From NCBI RefSeq assembly GCF_006715305.1, contig NZ_VFMY01000001.1:2666001-2730000 (forward strand): 64,000 nucleotides of DNA, read 5' to 3'. A program made the translations under genes and the position numbers. The notes under the pieces were generated by a model. It was given only the letters and a program-made list of their open reading frames with translations, was not told where the DNA came from and made no database searches. Of the stretch, positions 56,415 to 64,000 are shown piece by piece (the first letter of the stretch is position 1; each line of letters begins with the position of its first letter). This DNA is from Arthrobacter sp. SLBN-100. GTDB lineage: Bacteria; Actinomycetota; Actinomycetes; Actinomycetales; Micrococcaceae.

Positions 56415-57098
56415 TCAACGGTAGGAGAAGCTCATCAGCACCGACTTCAGCGCCTGGCCTTCAGCACCCCAGTACCACGCTTTCGCCGCCTCATCATCCG
56501 CAAACGGCGGACCGGTGAACAGCACGTCGGCGGTCAAAATGCGGTCGCCGAGCTTGATCAGCCCGTATTGCACCTGCCCGTCCGGCGAGACGGGCAATCC
56601 CGCCGTAAGGCCCATCCGGTAATGATCAGCGCCATCACCGCGATCAACAAAGAACGACGAATGGGGCGTGGGAACAAAGCGCCCCCGCAGTCCCAGGACG
56701 GGGTCCGTCTCGATGACGGTCCTGCTGACAGGCCCCGCCGTGGCGTCACTGACCTGGCTGTAATAGATGTTGATCTGCTCGGTGCCGCCGGCATCGTAGA
56801 CGGTGGCCGTCTCCACTGCGGGGGACGCTGATACCTGCTCGTGTTTCACGTGCCAGCCCGCCGGATAAGCAAACGACAGGCGGCCATCTGCGAACGTGAA
56901 GGCTTCCGGCCCCTGGGGCACGGGGGAGGAGGTGGCGGCGGGAATGATTGATGCTGGCGGGCTCTCCTCAGCCGCCTGGGCGGCGGGGCCGCTGGAGGGA
57001 CCGCCGTCCCCGGCAGGGCCGTCGGCACAGCCCGTGAGGGTGAGGGCAGCGATCGCGGTGAGCGCCATGAAGGTGGTGGCGCGCTGTGCTGGGCGCAT
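56415..57098 (-). CDS. Lipoprotein of unknown function
   Basis: A 227-residue protein with a lipoprotein signal peptide (hydrophobic TTFMALTAIAALT and lipobox LTGC, Cys24), a Ser/Pro/Ala linker to about residue 70 and a compact exported domain (FADGRLSFAYPAGWHVKHEQ, YDAGGTEQINIYYSQVSD, YGLIKLGDRILTADVLFTG). The domain resembles the PsbP/Mog1-like beta-sheet folds of many actinobacterial lipoproteins; function is unknown. It occupies the place directly downstream of jetC where jetD would be expected, but has no relation to that nuclease. Confidence 0.82.
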   Translation of the reverse strand: MRPAQRATTFMALTAIAALTLTGCADGPAGDGGPSSGPAAQAAEESPPASIIPAATSSPVPQGPEAFTFADGRLSFAYPAGWHVKHEQVSASPAVETATVYDAGGTEQINIYYSQVSDATAGPVSRTVIETDPVLGLRGRFVPTPHSSFFVDRGDGADHYRMGLTAGLPVSPDGQVQYGLIKLGDRILTADVLFTGPPFADDEAAKAWYWGAEGQALKSVLMSFSYR

Positions 57099-57289
57099 TT
57101 ATGGTGCCTTTCAAGGGAAGGCCGCCACTCTCCACGGGCGTCAGATGCAGGACCCAGCGTTCCACAAGTACCCGACAGGAGGATGAAGGCGAGTGTTTGA
57201 TGCCGACCAGCATGACACCAGGACAGCAGTCTTCAACAGCTCCCGCGCAATATATCCATCGATTTGTTATAAAGGAATCCCTGGCATGG

Positions 57290-60200
57290 CTAGCGCAAAA
57301 TGATGTCCACCGGGTTCGCTTCTGAGCGCCAGATTCCTTCTTCACCGGGCCGCGGCCTGATAACCGGTGCGGTCAGCACGCCTGAGCGGTTGGTCCGCTT
57401 GTCACGCAGGATTTCGGTGACCGAGCCCAGGTGCCGGGACAGGTCGATGACGTTCTCGGGGGCGGCCAGCAGCAACTGGAACCCGAATTCGTGCAGCGCC
57501 TTGATCCCGGCACCCGCGAACTCCTCGGATGCCAGCACAAATGCCTCGTCCATCATCACGGTGCCGTATGTGGTGAAGCCCTGCTCCGCGATGCCCAGCT
57601 GGTAGCTCAGTGCCGCGGCCATGATGAAGGCCGTGAAACGCTGGCGCTCGCCACCGGACATGGATCCCGTGTCCGCGTGCATAAAGACCTCGGTCTTCTT
57701 CGCCCCGCCCTTTTTGCCCGGCGCCGGCCCGGCAACTTCCCGGTGCTCCTTGCACTGGATAAACAGGTGCCCGCGCACGTCCAGCACCTCGGCCCGCCAC
57801 CGCCGGTCCTCCGGCGCCTGCGAGCCCAGCCGCTTGACCAGGGTTTCCAGGGACTTGTAGCGGGCGGTGAGCTCGGCGTCGTCGTCCTTTTCCACGTCGG
57901 CGCCTTCGGCCCGCGCCCCCTCGGACTTTGCCGGCCGCGTGTGCCGCGCCTTGAGAGCGTTCTGGATGGCGTCCTTGAACTGCTTGGCCGTGGGCGGCAG
58001 CGTCTGCTTGATATCAAGCTCCAGGAAGCTGCCCTCGTGGAAGTTGACCTGCGAGAGAATGCCGTTCAGCGGGAGGATACGGCTGGTGATGGAGCGGCGT
58101 TCCTCATCGAGGAGATGAAGCAGCGTGCTGAAGGATTCATGCGTGCGCTGGTTAAAGAACTGCCGGAACTCCGCTTCCTGGGCGGGCAGGCCGTCGCTCA
58201 CAATCGCGTGGTAGCGGGTTTCAAACTCGCCGGCAGCACCAATGGTGGTGCCATGGTCGGCCGAGATGGCGCTGCCCCACTCGCGGACGAAGCCCTCGAA
58301 AATCCTCGTAAGGCGTTCGGCGGTGGTTTGCCCGCGCGACTCCGCTGCATGCAGTTCACCCAGCAGCGCGGTGCGGACCCGGTTGGCGAGGTTATCCAGC
58401 TCGTGCATCTCACCGACGTCGCCGAAGTCAGCAAAGTAAGGTTCCAGCGCGGTGACGGTAGCGTCCGACGGCGGCGCCTGGGCCAGGCGGTCACGGGCAG
58501 CTTCCAGCAGGGAATCGGCAGCGGTCAGTTGCCGGTCCAGGGCTTTGTATTCGCTTTGCAGGACGGCGGCCGCCTCGGTGCTGGACTGGTGCTTCTGCCG
58601 CACCACCTCGATGGTGGCGCGGAGGGGCTCCAAGTCTGCCTGGGCGGCCAAGGCGTCCTTCAGCCGCTGCTCGATCCGGCCCAGCTCGTCCGCCGCCACT
58701 GCCGCCGATACCTGTTCCCAGGGCCGGTGGTCCTCCGCGATACGGCGCAGGGCGTCGAGCTGCCGGCTCATTCCCTGGTGCGAATCCTCGCGGGTTTGGG
58801 CGAGTTCAGCCGCCTTGGCGACCTCCTGCCGCAGGTCCTCCACCTGGCCGGCAACGAGCTCCAGCTTGGCGGCGTTGTCGAACCCGAGGACGTAATCCTG
58901 GCGGCTGGTGAAGCGGTCGTCCTTCTCCACGGTGTGGCGGTTGCGCTTGACCACGCCGCCCAGGCTGAGGCCACGATCCAGCCCAGAGAGCTCGTCCGGG
59001 TCCTCCACGCAGGGGTAGGCGAAGTCCAACGCGATGCGCTCACGAATCCAGGACCCCGCTTCGGCGGCGATGCCGGTGGTGAGGATGTCCAGCTTGGTCA
59101 GCAGGTCGCCGTCGTGCACGTCCTCCAGCGCCAGCGCGCCGCCGGAGAGCGGCTTCGAAACATCCACCGCCCGCAGCGCGCCGCGGACGTTGTGGTCGTT
59201 GAGGTAGCGGGTCACCGCGGCAAAGTGCTCGCCCGGCACCAGCAGCGTGGTGGCGAGGTTGCGGAGCGCCCGTTCGGCGGCGGGCCGCCAGCGTTCCTCC
59301 CCCTCCGCCAAGTCCATGAGCTCACCCGCGAACGGCATCCGGTCTTCCGGAATGCCGGTGGCGCCGGCGATCGCCGCCCGGTTTTCAACGCTCGACGGCG
59401 GCAGCAGGGACTTGCGGGTCTTCAGCGACACGAGCTCCTGCTCAGCCGCGGCCAGCTCACGCTTCTTCGTGGCGTGCGCGTCGAAGGCTTCAAAGCGGAG
59501 CTCCTGCAGCGCCTGGGAGTCATCCTTGAGCTCGGCGGACCTGGCGGCAGCCTGCTCATGCGCCTGTTCCCAGCCTTCCTCAGTCCACTCAAGCTGCAGG
59601 CCGGCGTCGGACAGCGCCTGGCGTGCAGCTTCCTCCAGCTGCTGGCGAAGCTTCAGGCCCACGCGGGCGTTCTCCAGCGACTGCTCGATGGCGGAGATCG
59701 CGTTGCCGCCCTGGTTGTTGTAATCCGTCTCCAGCTGGCGCAGTTCCTTGGCCAGGCCGTCCCGGACTGTACGCTCTGCGCCGAGCTCCTTGGCCTTCGC
59801 CTGGGCCAGCTCCTTGAAGCGCGCCAGGGTCTTCTGGTGGACCGTGACCGCGAGTTTCTGCTTGTACGCCTCGAACTCCTCGCCGGCGAGGTCCCGCAGC
59901 CGGTTCGCCTCCAGCAGCGACTGCGCGTAGTCCCGGTTCAGGCCAGGGACCGGGGCCAGCTGGTCCCGCTGCTGCCGGACGTCCTCCAGCCGCTGCCGGA
60001 TGGACATCAGGTTGCTGAACTCCTCAACCACGTCGTCCGCCGCCGCGAGCGTTGCCGGGGCGTCCAGGACCTGGTCGCGGAAGAAGGTGTTGACGCTGCC
60101 GCCCAGGCCCTTGCCGGCCTGGATGACGCGCAGGAGCGGCAGGGCCTGGTCCGAGTTGATCCCCAGCAGCCGGCGGAACCGCTCCGCGAAGGCCTTGTGC

Positions 60201-60769
60201 ACGTCGAAGACCTGGGCGTCAGGGAAAATCGTCTCCAGGGCAGCCTTGGTGAACCGCTTGTCCGCGATGCCCTCAAGCGCCTCGAGGTCGAGCGGGTCAT
60301 GGTCGATGAGGTAAAAGCGGCCGACGCTCGACTCCGTGCCGTTCTTCGGCAAATCGAACAGGGCCGAGACCGTCACCCTGGTGCCGGCGGCGTTATCAAA
60401 CGTCAGCGCGACGGCGGACCAGGTGGCACCCGGCCGCTGGAAAGCACTCGCCGAGCCCTCACCCACGGCTTTGTCGCCCACCTTGCCGCGCATATAGGTG
60501 AACGTCGTCCTCTTGTCCTCAACAGCACCGCCCGAACGTTGGGCGGCAGCTTCGTTGGACCTGGGCCTCGCATCGAAAACCCGGAGCATGGCATCGAACA
60601 GCGTCGACTTGCCCACGCCCGAATTACCCGTCAGCAGCGTCCCGTTCCGGTCCACGTGCATGGTGTGGGCGCCATGGAACGTACCCCAGTTGACCACCTG
60701 CACCAGGGCAAGGCGCATCTGGCCCGGGTTCGTCACGTCGCCGATCGGCAGCATGCTCGCGATGCTCAC
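57290..60769 (-). CDS. jetC: JetC, MukB/SMC-like ATPase of a Wadjet/MksBEF system
   Basis: A 1159-residue SMC-like protein. The N-terminal ATPase half has Walker [10 protein letters not shown] (residues 48-56) inside [20 protein letters not shown]. Long heptad-rich coiled coils run from about residue 280 to 480 and 640 to 850 around a hinge-like globular part ([20 protein letters not shown]). The C-terminal half has the signature [20 protein letters not shown] and Walker B-like [16 protein letters not shown]. It matches JetC, the loop-extruding motor that recognises small circular DNA. Its start overlaps jetB by 4 bases. A 1122-codon open frame on the opposite strand is a codon-bias shadow. 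Confidence 0.93.
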   Translation of the reverse strand: MSIASMLPIGDVTNPGQMRLALVQVVNWGTFHGAHTMHVDRNGTLLTGNSGVGKSTLFDAMLRVFDARPRSNEAAAQRSGGAVEDKRTTFTYMRGKVGDKAVGEGSASAFQRPGATWSAVALTFDNAAGTRVTVSALFDLPKNGTESSVGRFYLIDHDPLDLEALEGIADKRFTKAALETIFPDAQVFDVHKAFAERFRRLLGINSDQALPLLRVIQAGKGLGGSVNTFFRDQVLDAPATLAAADDVVEEFSNLMSIRQRLEDVRQQRDQLAPVPGLNRDYAQSLLEANRLRDLAGEEFEAYKQKLAVTVHQKTLARFKELAQAKAKELGAERTVRDGLAKELRQLETDYNNQGGNAISAIEQSLENARVGLKLRQQLEEAARQALSDAGLQLEWTEEGWEQAHEQAAARSAELKDDSQALQELRFEAFDAHATKKRELAAAEQELVSLKTRKSLLPPSSVENRAAIAGATGIPEDRMPFAGELMDLAEGEERWRPAAERALRNLATTLLVPGEHFAAVTRYLNDHNVRGALRAVDVSKPLSGGALALEDVHDGDLLTKLDILTTGIAAEAGSWIRERIALDFAYPCVEDPDELSGLDRGLSLGGVVKRNRHTVEKDDRFTSRQDYVLGFDNAAKLELVAGQVEDLRQEVAKAAELAQTREDSHQGMSRQLDALRRIAEDHRPWEQVSAAVAADELGRIEQRLKDALAAQADLEPLRATIEVVRQKHQSSTEAAAVLQSEYKALDRQLTAADSLLEAARDRLAQAPPSDATVTALEPYFADFGDVGEMHELDNLANRVRTALLGELHAAESRGQTTAERLTRIFEGFVREWGSAISADHGTTIGAAGEFETRYHAIVSDGLPAQEAEFRQFFNQRTHESFSTLLHLLDEERRSITSRILPLNGILSQVNFHEGSFLELDIKQTLPPTAKQFKDAIQNALKARHTRPAKSEGARAEGADVEKDDDAELTARYKSLETLVKRLGSQAPEDRRWRAEVLDVRGHLFIQCKEHREVAGPAPGKKGGAKKTEVFMHADTGSMSGGERQRFTAFIMAAALSYQLGIAEQGFTTYGTVMMDEAFVLASEEFAGAGIKALHEFGFQLLLAAPENVIDLSRHLGSVTEILRDKRTNRSGVLTAPVIRPRPGEEGIWRSEANPVDIILR

Positions 60770-61668
60770 TGGGCATCCTCCACTTCGGTGGTTGCTTGAG
60801 GCGCCGACGGCGATGCCGCCCCCGCCCCTTCGCCATCGGCGCTGGACAGCTCACCTTCCAGCGAATCGCCACTGTCGCGGTCGGTTTCTATCTCCAGCAT
60901 CGCCTCTGTGCCGGTGGGGTCTGTGGTGGCTGCTGCGAGGGCTTCTATTTGGGCGGGGATGTCGCCGATGTTTTCGAAGGGGAGGGCCAGGGGCAGGGCG
61001 TTGGAGATGGTGTAGACGTCGTCCAGGCCGGTGGGGAGGAGGAGTTGGCGGGCCAGGAGCTTGGTGAGGGCCCTGTTGACCACGTCCGAGTCCCGGAGCG
61101 CGTCCTGCTGCCCTGCGGGCTGGTAGTGGGCCACCAGGTCGGCGATTTCTTCGCGCGTGATGGTGGGATCTGTCTGCGCGGTGACGTGCCGGTCCAGGAG
61201 CAGGCGCATCCTTAGCAGAACGATGGTCTCTACCCGGCTGAGCGCACGCTGCTGACGGAGGATGCTGGAGCGGGCACTGCCTCCGACGGCGTCCGGATCA
61301 ACCGGACGCAGCACGGCGATCTTCCGTTCGTGGTCCAGCTCCATGGTGAGGAACAGCTCGGACAGCCGGCTGCGCAGGATTACCTGGTGATCCAACAGGA
61401 CGGTCCAGAGTTTCTCGTCCCGGCCGCCGTCCACGTACGGACCCTTAAGGAGTTTCACCAGCGCCTGCCGCACCTTCATGGACAACACTCCGGTATCGCC
61501 GGGAAAGAGGGCGGCACCGTCCACGAACGTGTCGCGGGGGGTGGTTCCTCCGGTGATTGTTGAGCTTGCCGAAATCCCCGCCGGGGTTACGTCAGGCTCA
61601 AACACCGGATCGGTGACGGGCTCAACCACCGGGGCAGCCGTCGTCGTCATCTCTTCAGTCATCGTCAA
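60766..61668 (-). CDS. jetB: JetB, MukE-like subunit (DUF4194)
   Basis: A 300-residue protein of the DUF4194 family. The core spans about residues 50-245: [60 protein letters not shown] and [20 protein letters not shown], the winged-helix kite-type fold that binds the kleisin. Acidic low-complexity tails flank it at both ends. It overlaps jetA and jetC by 4 bases on each side, giving a coupled operon and fixed stoichiometry. Confidence 0.92.
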   Translation of the reverse strand: MTMTEEMTTTAAPVVEPVTDPVFEPDVTPAGISASSTITGGTTPRDTFVDGAALFPGDTGVLSMKVRQALVKLLKGPYVDGGRDEKLWTVLLDHQVILRSRLSELFLTMELDHERKIAVLRPVDPDAVGGSARSSILRQQRALSRVETIVLLRMRLLLDRHVTAQTDPTITREEIADLVAHYQPAGQQDALRDSDVVNRALTKLLARQLLLPTGLDDVYTISNALPLALPFENIGDIPAQIEALAAATTDPTGTEAMLEIETDRDSGDSLEGELSSADGEGAGAASPSAPQATTEVEDAQ

Positions 61669-63113
61669 TCCTTTGGGAGGGTGACCAGCGGCAGATAGGC
61701 CCTGCGCGTGGTGCCGTCGATCTGTTCGAAGTCCAGGGCGTCCACCGCTTGGTTGTTGAAGGCGGCGCCTTCATGCAGTGCGTGCGAGAGCAGGGCGCGG
61801 ATGGTGTTGATGTGCTGCTCCTCCGGCGGCAGCTGCTGCCACGCTTCGGAAAGGGTGGACGCGCCGGCCATGGCGGACCGCACCACGCCGGGTTTGGCTT
61901 TGCCGGTCCTCGGCGAGCGCACGCGGTCGGAATCACTGAAGGCGATGGGGTCGGCCAGTTTGGGCGGAGCCGCGAACTCGTCCGGATCAAAGAGCTTCAC
62001 CATGGAGAGCGACTCGAATCCCGCGTTGAAGAGCACAGGCCCAGGCACCAGGCCGGGGCGTTCCCGTTCGTACGGAAGCGACCGGATGGCCTGCTCCGCT
62101 TCCCGCAGGACCTGCCGGAGCCGGACGGACTGGCGGAAGTCGTCACTTTGGACGTAGGTGTTGAGGCTTTCGCTGAGCTTGCCGTAGATCCGCTGGATCT
62201 GGCTGTGCTGCTGCCGGAGTTCGGCCACCAGGTTCTTCAGGGTTTCCCGGTCCTCGGGCGAGAGGTCGTCCGCGAACTGCCGGCTGAGGACCTCGCCTAT
62301 GGCAGAGCGGAACCTCAGCTGCTGTTGCGGGTCCTCCAGGAATGCCGTGAAGGAACGGAAGGTCCGGCCTTCGGGGCTCTGGCGGAGGCGCTTGTCAGCT
62401 TCCAGGACCTGGGCCATGGTGGCGCCCTTGGTCAGTGACTCCTCGATGATCTGGTTGCGCAGTCCGCCCACCAGTTCCTCGATCCGGTCGCGCATCTTCT
62501 TGTAATCGGCCGGCAGGCTCGCGGCGAGGTCCAGGATGTTCCCGGCAGCCTCCACGGCTTCGTCGTCATCGAGCAGGCCGTCGAACTCGCCTGTACTGAT
62601 GTCCTGGATCAGCTGCTGGCGCTCTTCGATTTCATCTTCCAGGGCCTCGAGGCGGGCGCTCTGGTCCGGGTTGGTCTCGTTGGCGAGCTTCTCCACGTCG
62701 CCGAGCAGTGTCCCAAGCCGGGAACCGTTGAGGGTGGAGCGGTCACTGGAAAGGCTGTCCAGGAACGCGAGCACGCGGGCTGCCGGTTCGGTGACCTCGT
62801 AAACGATCTGCCCGGACTGGTTGCGCCGCGTCAGGAACTGCCGCCGCGTCCACTCGTCGCCGAACGTTTTCCCGTTGGCCCCGCCGCCCAGCCCGGGCTC
62901 CTGCCGCCGGAGCTCCTCAAGGAAGGAGTCGACGTCGGCATGGAATTCCTCGAGCGGCAGCTGCGGCCGGGTGCGGGTAAAGGATGCCTGCAGCACCGCG
63001 ATCACCCAGGGCGCGGAGCGCGTCAGGGCCCAAGCAGGCCCTTTGGTGAGGAGCTCGAGGTCCCGAAGCCGGGCGCTGATGGCGTCAGCGGATGACCTGG
63101 CGGAGCGGGGCAC
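61665..63113 (-). CDS. jetA: JetA, MukF-like kleisin subunit (DUF3375)
   Basis: A 482-residue DUF3375 protein with a GTG start at 63113 supported by AAGGAGA. Recognisable parts are the N-terminal winged helix ([20 protein letters not shown]), the [20 protein letters not shown] segment with the [13 protein letters not shown] helix, a coiled-coil middle ([20 protein letters not shown]) and the C-terminal [12 protein letters not shown]. As kleisin it bridges the JetC heads. It is first in jetA-jetB-jetC. Two 11-bp direct repeats (63132-63153) sit directly upstream. Confidence 0.92.
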   Translation of the reverse strand: MPRSARSSADAISARLRDLELLTKGPAWALTRSAPWVIAVLQASFTRTRPQLPLEEFHADVDSFLEELRRQEPGLGGGANGKTFGDEWTRRQFLTRRNQSGQIVYEVTEPAARVLAFLDSLSSDRSTLNGSRLGTLLGDVEKLANETNPDQSARLEALEDEIEERQQLIQDISTGEFDGLLDDDEAVEAAGNILDLAASLPADYKKMRDRIEELVGGLRNQIIEESLTKGATMAQVLEADKRLRQSPEGRTFRSFTAFLEDPQQQLRFRSAIGEVLSRQFADDLSPEDRETLKNLVAELRQQHSQIQRIYGKLSESLNTYVQSDDFRQSVRLRQVLREAEQAIRSLPYERERPGLVPGPVLFNAGFESLSMVKLFDPDEFAAPPKLADPIAFSDSDRVRSPRTGKAKPGVVRSAMAGASTLSEAWQQLPPEEQHINTIRALLSHALHEGAAFNNQAVDALDFEQIDGTTRRAYLPLVTLPKD

Positions 63114-63131
63114 GCACTCTCCTTGGACTGT

Positions 63132-63153
63132 TTATAAGGGGCTTATAAGGGGC
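63132..63153 (-). repeat. 11-bp direct repeat upstream of jetA
   Basis: TTATAAGGGGC occurs twice in tandem (63132-63142 and 63143-63153), ending about 18 bases before the jetA start. One helical turn of spacing and the position between promoter and RBS suggest an operator or duplicated -10-like element, but this is inference. Confidence 0.5.
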
Positions 63154-63354
63154 TGGGCAGGGGCACGGAAGGAAAAGTGCCAACTACAAGGTTAACGCAG
63201 GCCACCGCAACCGCCTCGTGACCTACTCATGCGTAGTATTTCGATCCAGTATCAACAGTCACTTTCGCCCCTTCCGCCACTAGCTTGGGCACGCAAGCTG
63301 CCCCTACGCTCGTGCTACTGACTTCAGCCAAGCAACGTCGCAGCAGGGGGATTC

Positions 63355-63657
63355 ATGCAGTTCGATCTAAGCTCGGTGGAAACCGCAACCTTGGTATTCA
63401 TCGGAACGCTCGTATTCGGCCTTATCCTGGCGGCCTTCGTCCTGGTGGCGGGGCTGGTGGCGCTGGTGCTGCTGGGCGCCGGAAAGCTCAGCTGGACAGT
63501 GGTTTCCATGACTCTCCTGACCGCGGTCCACGGCATCAATGCCGGCTGGGACCGGCTGATGCACCACGCGGCCGCAATGGACGCCGGCGGGGACTTTCAG
63601 TCGCAACCATCCCCTAGCACCGGAACCTACCCGCGGGTAATATTGAGAGACAGCTAA
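63355..63657 (+). CDS. Small membrane protein of unknown function
   Basis: A 100-residue protein with a GGGGG-rich ribosome binding site before ATG 63355. Two hydrophobic segments are visible (ATLVFIGTLVFGLILAAFVL running into VAGLVALVLLGAG), followed by an amphipathic SWTVVSMTLLTAVHGINAGW stretch and a polar tail. It is probably an inner-membrane protein with two or three helices. I do not recognise a family. It may be cotranscribed with the downstream acyl-CoA dehydrogenase gene 61 bases later, or separate from it. Confidence 0.6.
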   Translation: MQFDLSSVETATLVFIGTLVFGLILAAFVLVAGLVALVLLGAGKLSWTVVSMTLLTAVHGINAGWDRLMHHAAAMDAGGDFQSQPSPSTGTYPRVILRDS

Positions 63658-63718
63658 AGGGTTCTCCAACCCGGCGGATCCCATGGCTAAGAAAGCCATC
63701 CGGCCAAGGAGATAACCC

Positions 63719-64000
63719 ATGAGCTCCGCCACTGACAGCCCCTCACAGACCAGTTCCACCCCCGCAGGTTTTACAAGTACACCAACGGACGCCCGCCCTG
63801 AGGACACCCCGGTCCCGGCCGGCAAAATCGGCGCGGGCGTCACGGCGGATGAGGCACGCGCCGTCGCGGAGGCCGCCCGGGAAACCGGCTGGGAGCGCCC
63901 CAGCTTCGCCAAGGGCCTCTACCTTGGCAGTTTCGACCTCAACCTGGTCCACCCCTGGCCCACCCCCGACCCCGCAGACGTGGAACGGGGCGAGGCCTTT
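63719..64000 (+). CDS. Acyl-CoA dehydrogenase family protein, 5' part (runs off the window)
   Basis: The ATG at 63719 follows AAGGAGA by about 5 bases. The 94 visible residues have a disordered Ser/Thr/Pro-rich start, then ADEARAVAEAARETGWERPS and FAKGLYLGSFDLNLVHPWP, ending with VERGEAF. This segment is typical of the N-terminus of a large actinobacterial acyl-CoA dehydrogenase subfamily. The catalytic and FAD-binding domains lie outside the window, so the call is by recognition of the N-terminal pattern only. Confidence 0.7.
   Translation, partial: MSSATDSPSQTSSTPAGFTSTPTDARPEDTPVPAGKIGAGVTADEARAVAEAARETGWERPSFAKGLYLGSFDLNLVHPWPTPDPADVERGEAF

Noticed and set aside
56968..57289. A remnant of jetD after jetC
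   Set aside because: Frames here lack any Toprim or DUF2220 motif; one stretch (WVLHLTP) vaguely recalls a nuclease end but is too short to count.
57431..60799. A 1122-codon open frame on the plus strand opposite jetC
   Set aside because: It is the exact antisense of a gene with clear SMC motifs, has no domain-like segments of its own and is explained by strong G/C bias at third positions.

Overview
The window looks like a chromosome segment of a high-GC Gram-positive bacterium of the Micrococcaceae, most likely Arthrobacter or Pseudarthrobacter in the broad sense. This rests on strong third-position G/C bias, actinobacterial rRNA leaders and spacers, TTGCAN-17-TAAGTT rRNA promoters, a DtxR/IdeR-type iron box and actinobacterial gene families. 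Species cannot be fixed without a 16S search.

Layout. 1-817: 3' end of a sugar phosphate isomerase/epimerase. 820-1900: sparse, with one small conserved-looking ORF and an HTH remnant. 1944-8303 (minus): a tightly coupled operon of an amino-acid-type ABC importer, a DUF1684 protein and two flavin-dependent monooxygenases, with a divergent FAD/NAD(P)-binding protein and acetyltransferase (8566-11124). Together these resemble an uptake and oxidation module for organosulfur or S-conjugated amino acids. 11302-17990: a membrane-anchored unknown, a DUF559-like nuclease-fold protein, a thioredoxin-NHL protein coupled to a CopD-CtaG membrane protein, and HU.

18366-42632 holds three complete rRNA operons in the same (minus) orientation within about 24 kb. 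Operons 1 and 2 sit on an almost perfect 6.0-kb segmental duplication that includes promoter and terminator. Between them lie a wrecked IS256-family transposase and a frameshifted YciI-like gene. Between 2 and 3 lie a GH2 beta-galactosidase and its LacI-type regulator with a palindromic operator. Operon 3 has different flanks. Operon 2 is a mosaic of the other two, which points to gene conversion.

43065-43776: rpmB-rpmG-rpsN of the cysteine-poor (zinc-independent) type. 44105-46960: a flavin redox module (ferric-reductase-like membrane protein, FMN-binding protein, ApbE); its first gene carries a 96-bp in-frame tandem duplication and an in-frame amber codon. 46941-50690: an intact SGNH hydrolase, MarR, YciI, and a second SGNH gene split by a 1.48-kb insert that carries a lipoprotein gene but no transposase. 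51030-56219: a siderophore uptake operon behind an iron box. 57290-63113: jetA-jetB-jetC of a Wadjet/MksBEF-type SMC system with no jetD nuclease subunit downstream. 63355-64000: a small membrane protein and the start of an acyl-CoA dehydrogenase.

The most unusual points are the clustered and partly duplicated rRNA operons, the jetD-less Wadjet operon, a 32-bp-period intergenic repeat present at two distant loci, and a recurring theme of short tandem duplications inside decaying or unconstrained genes.
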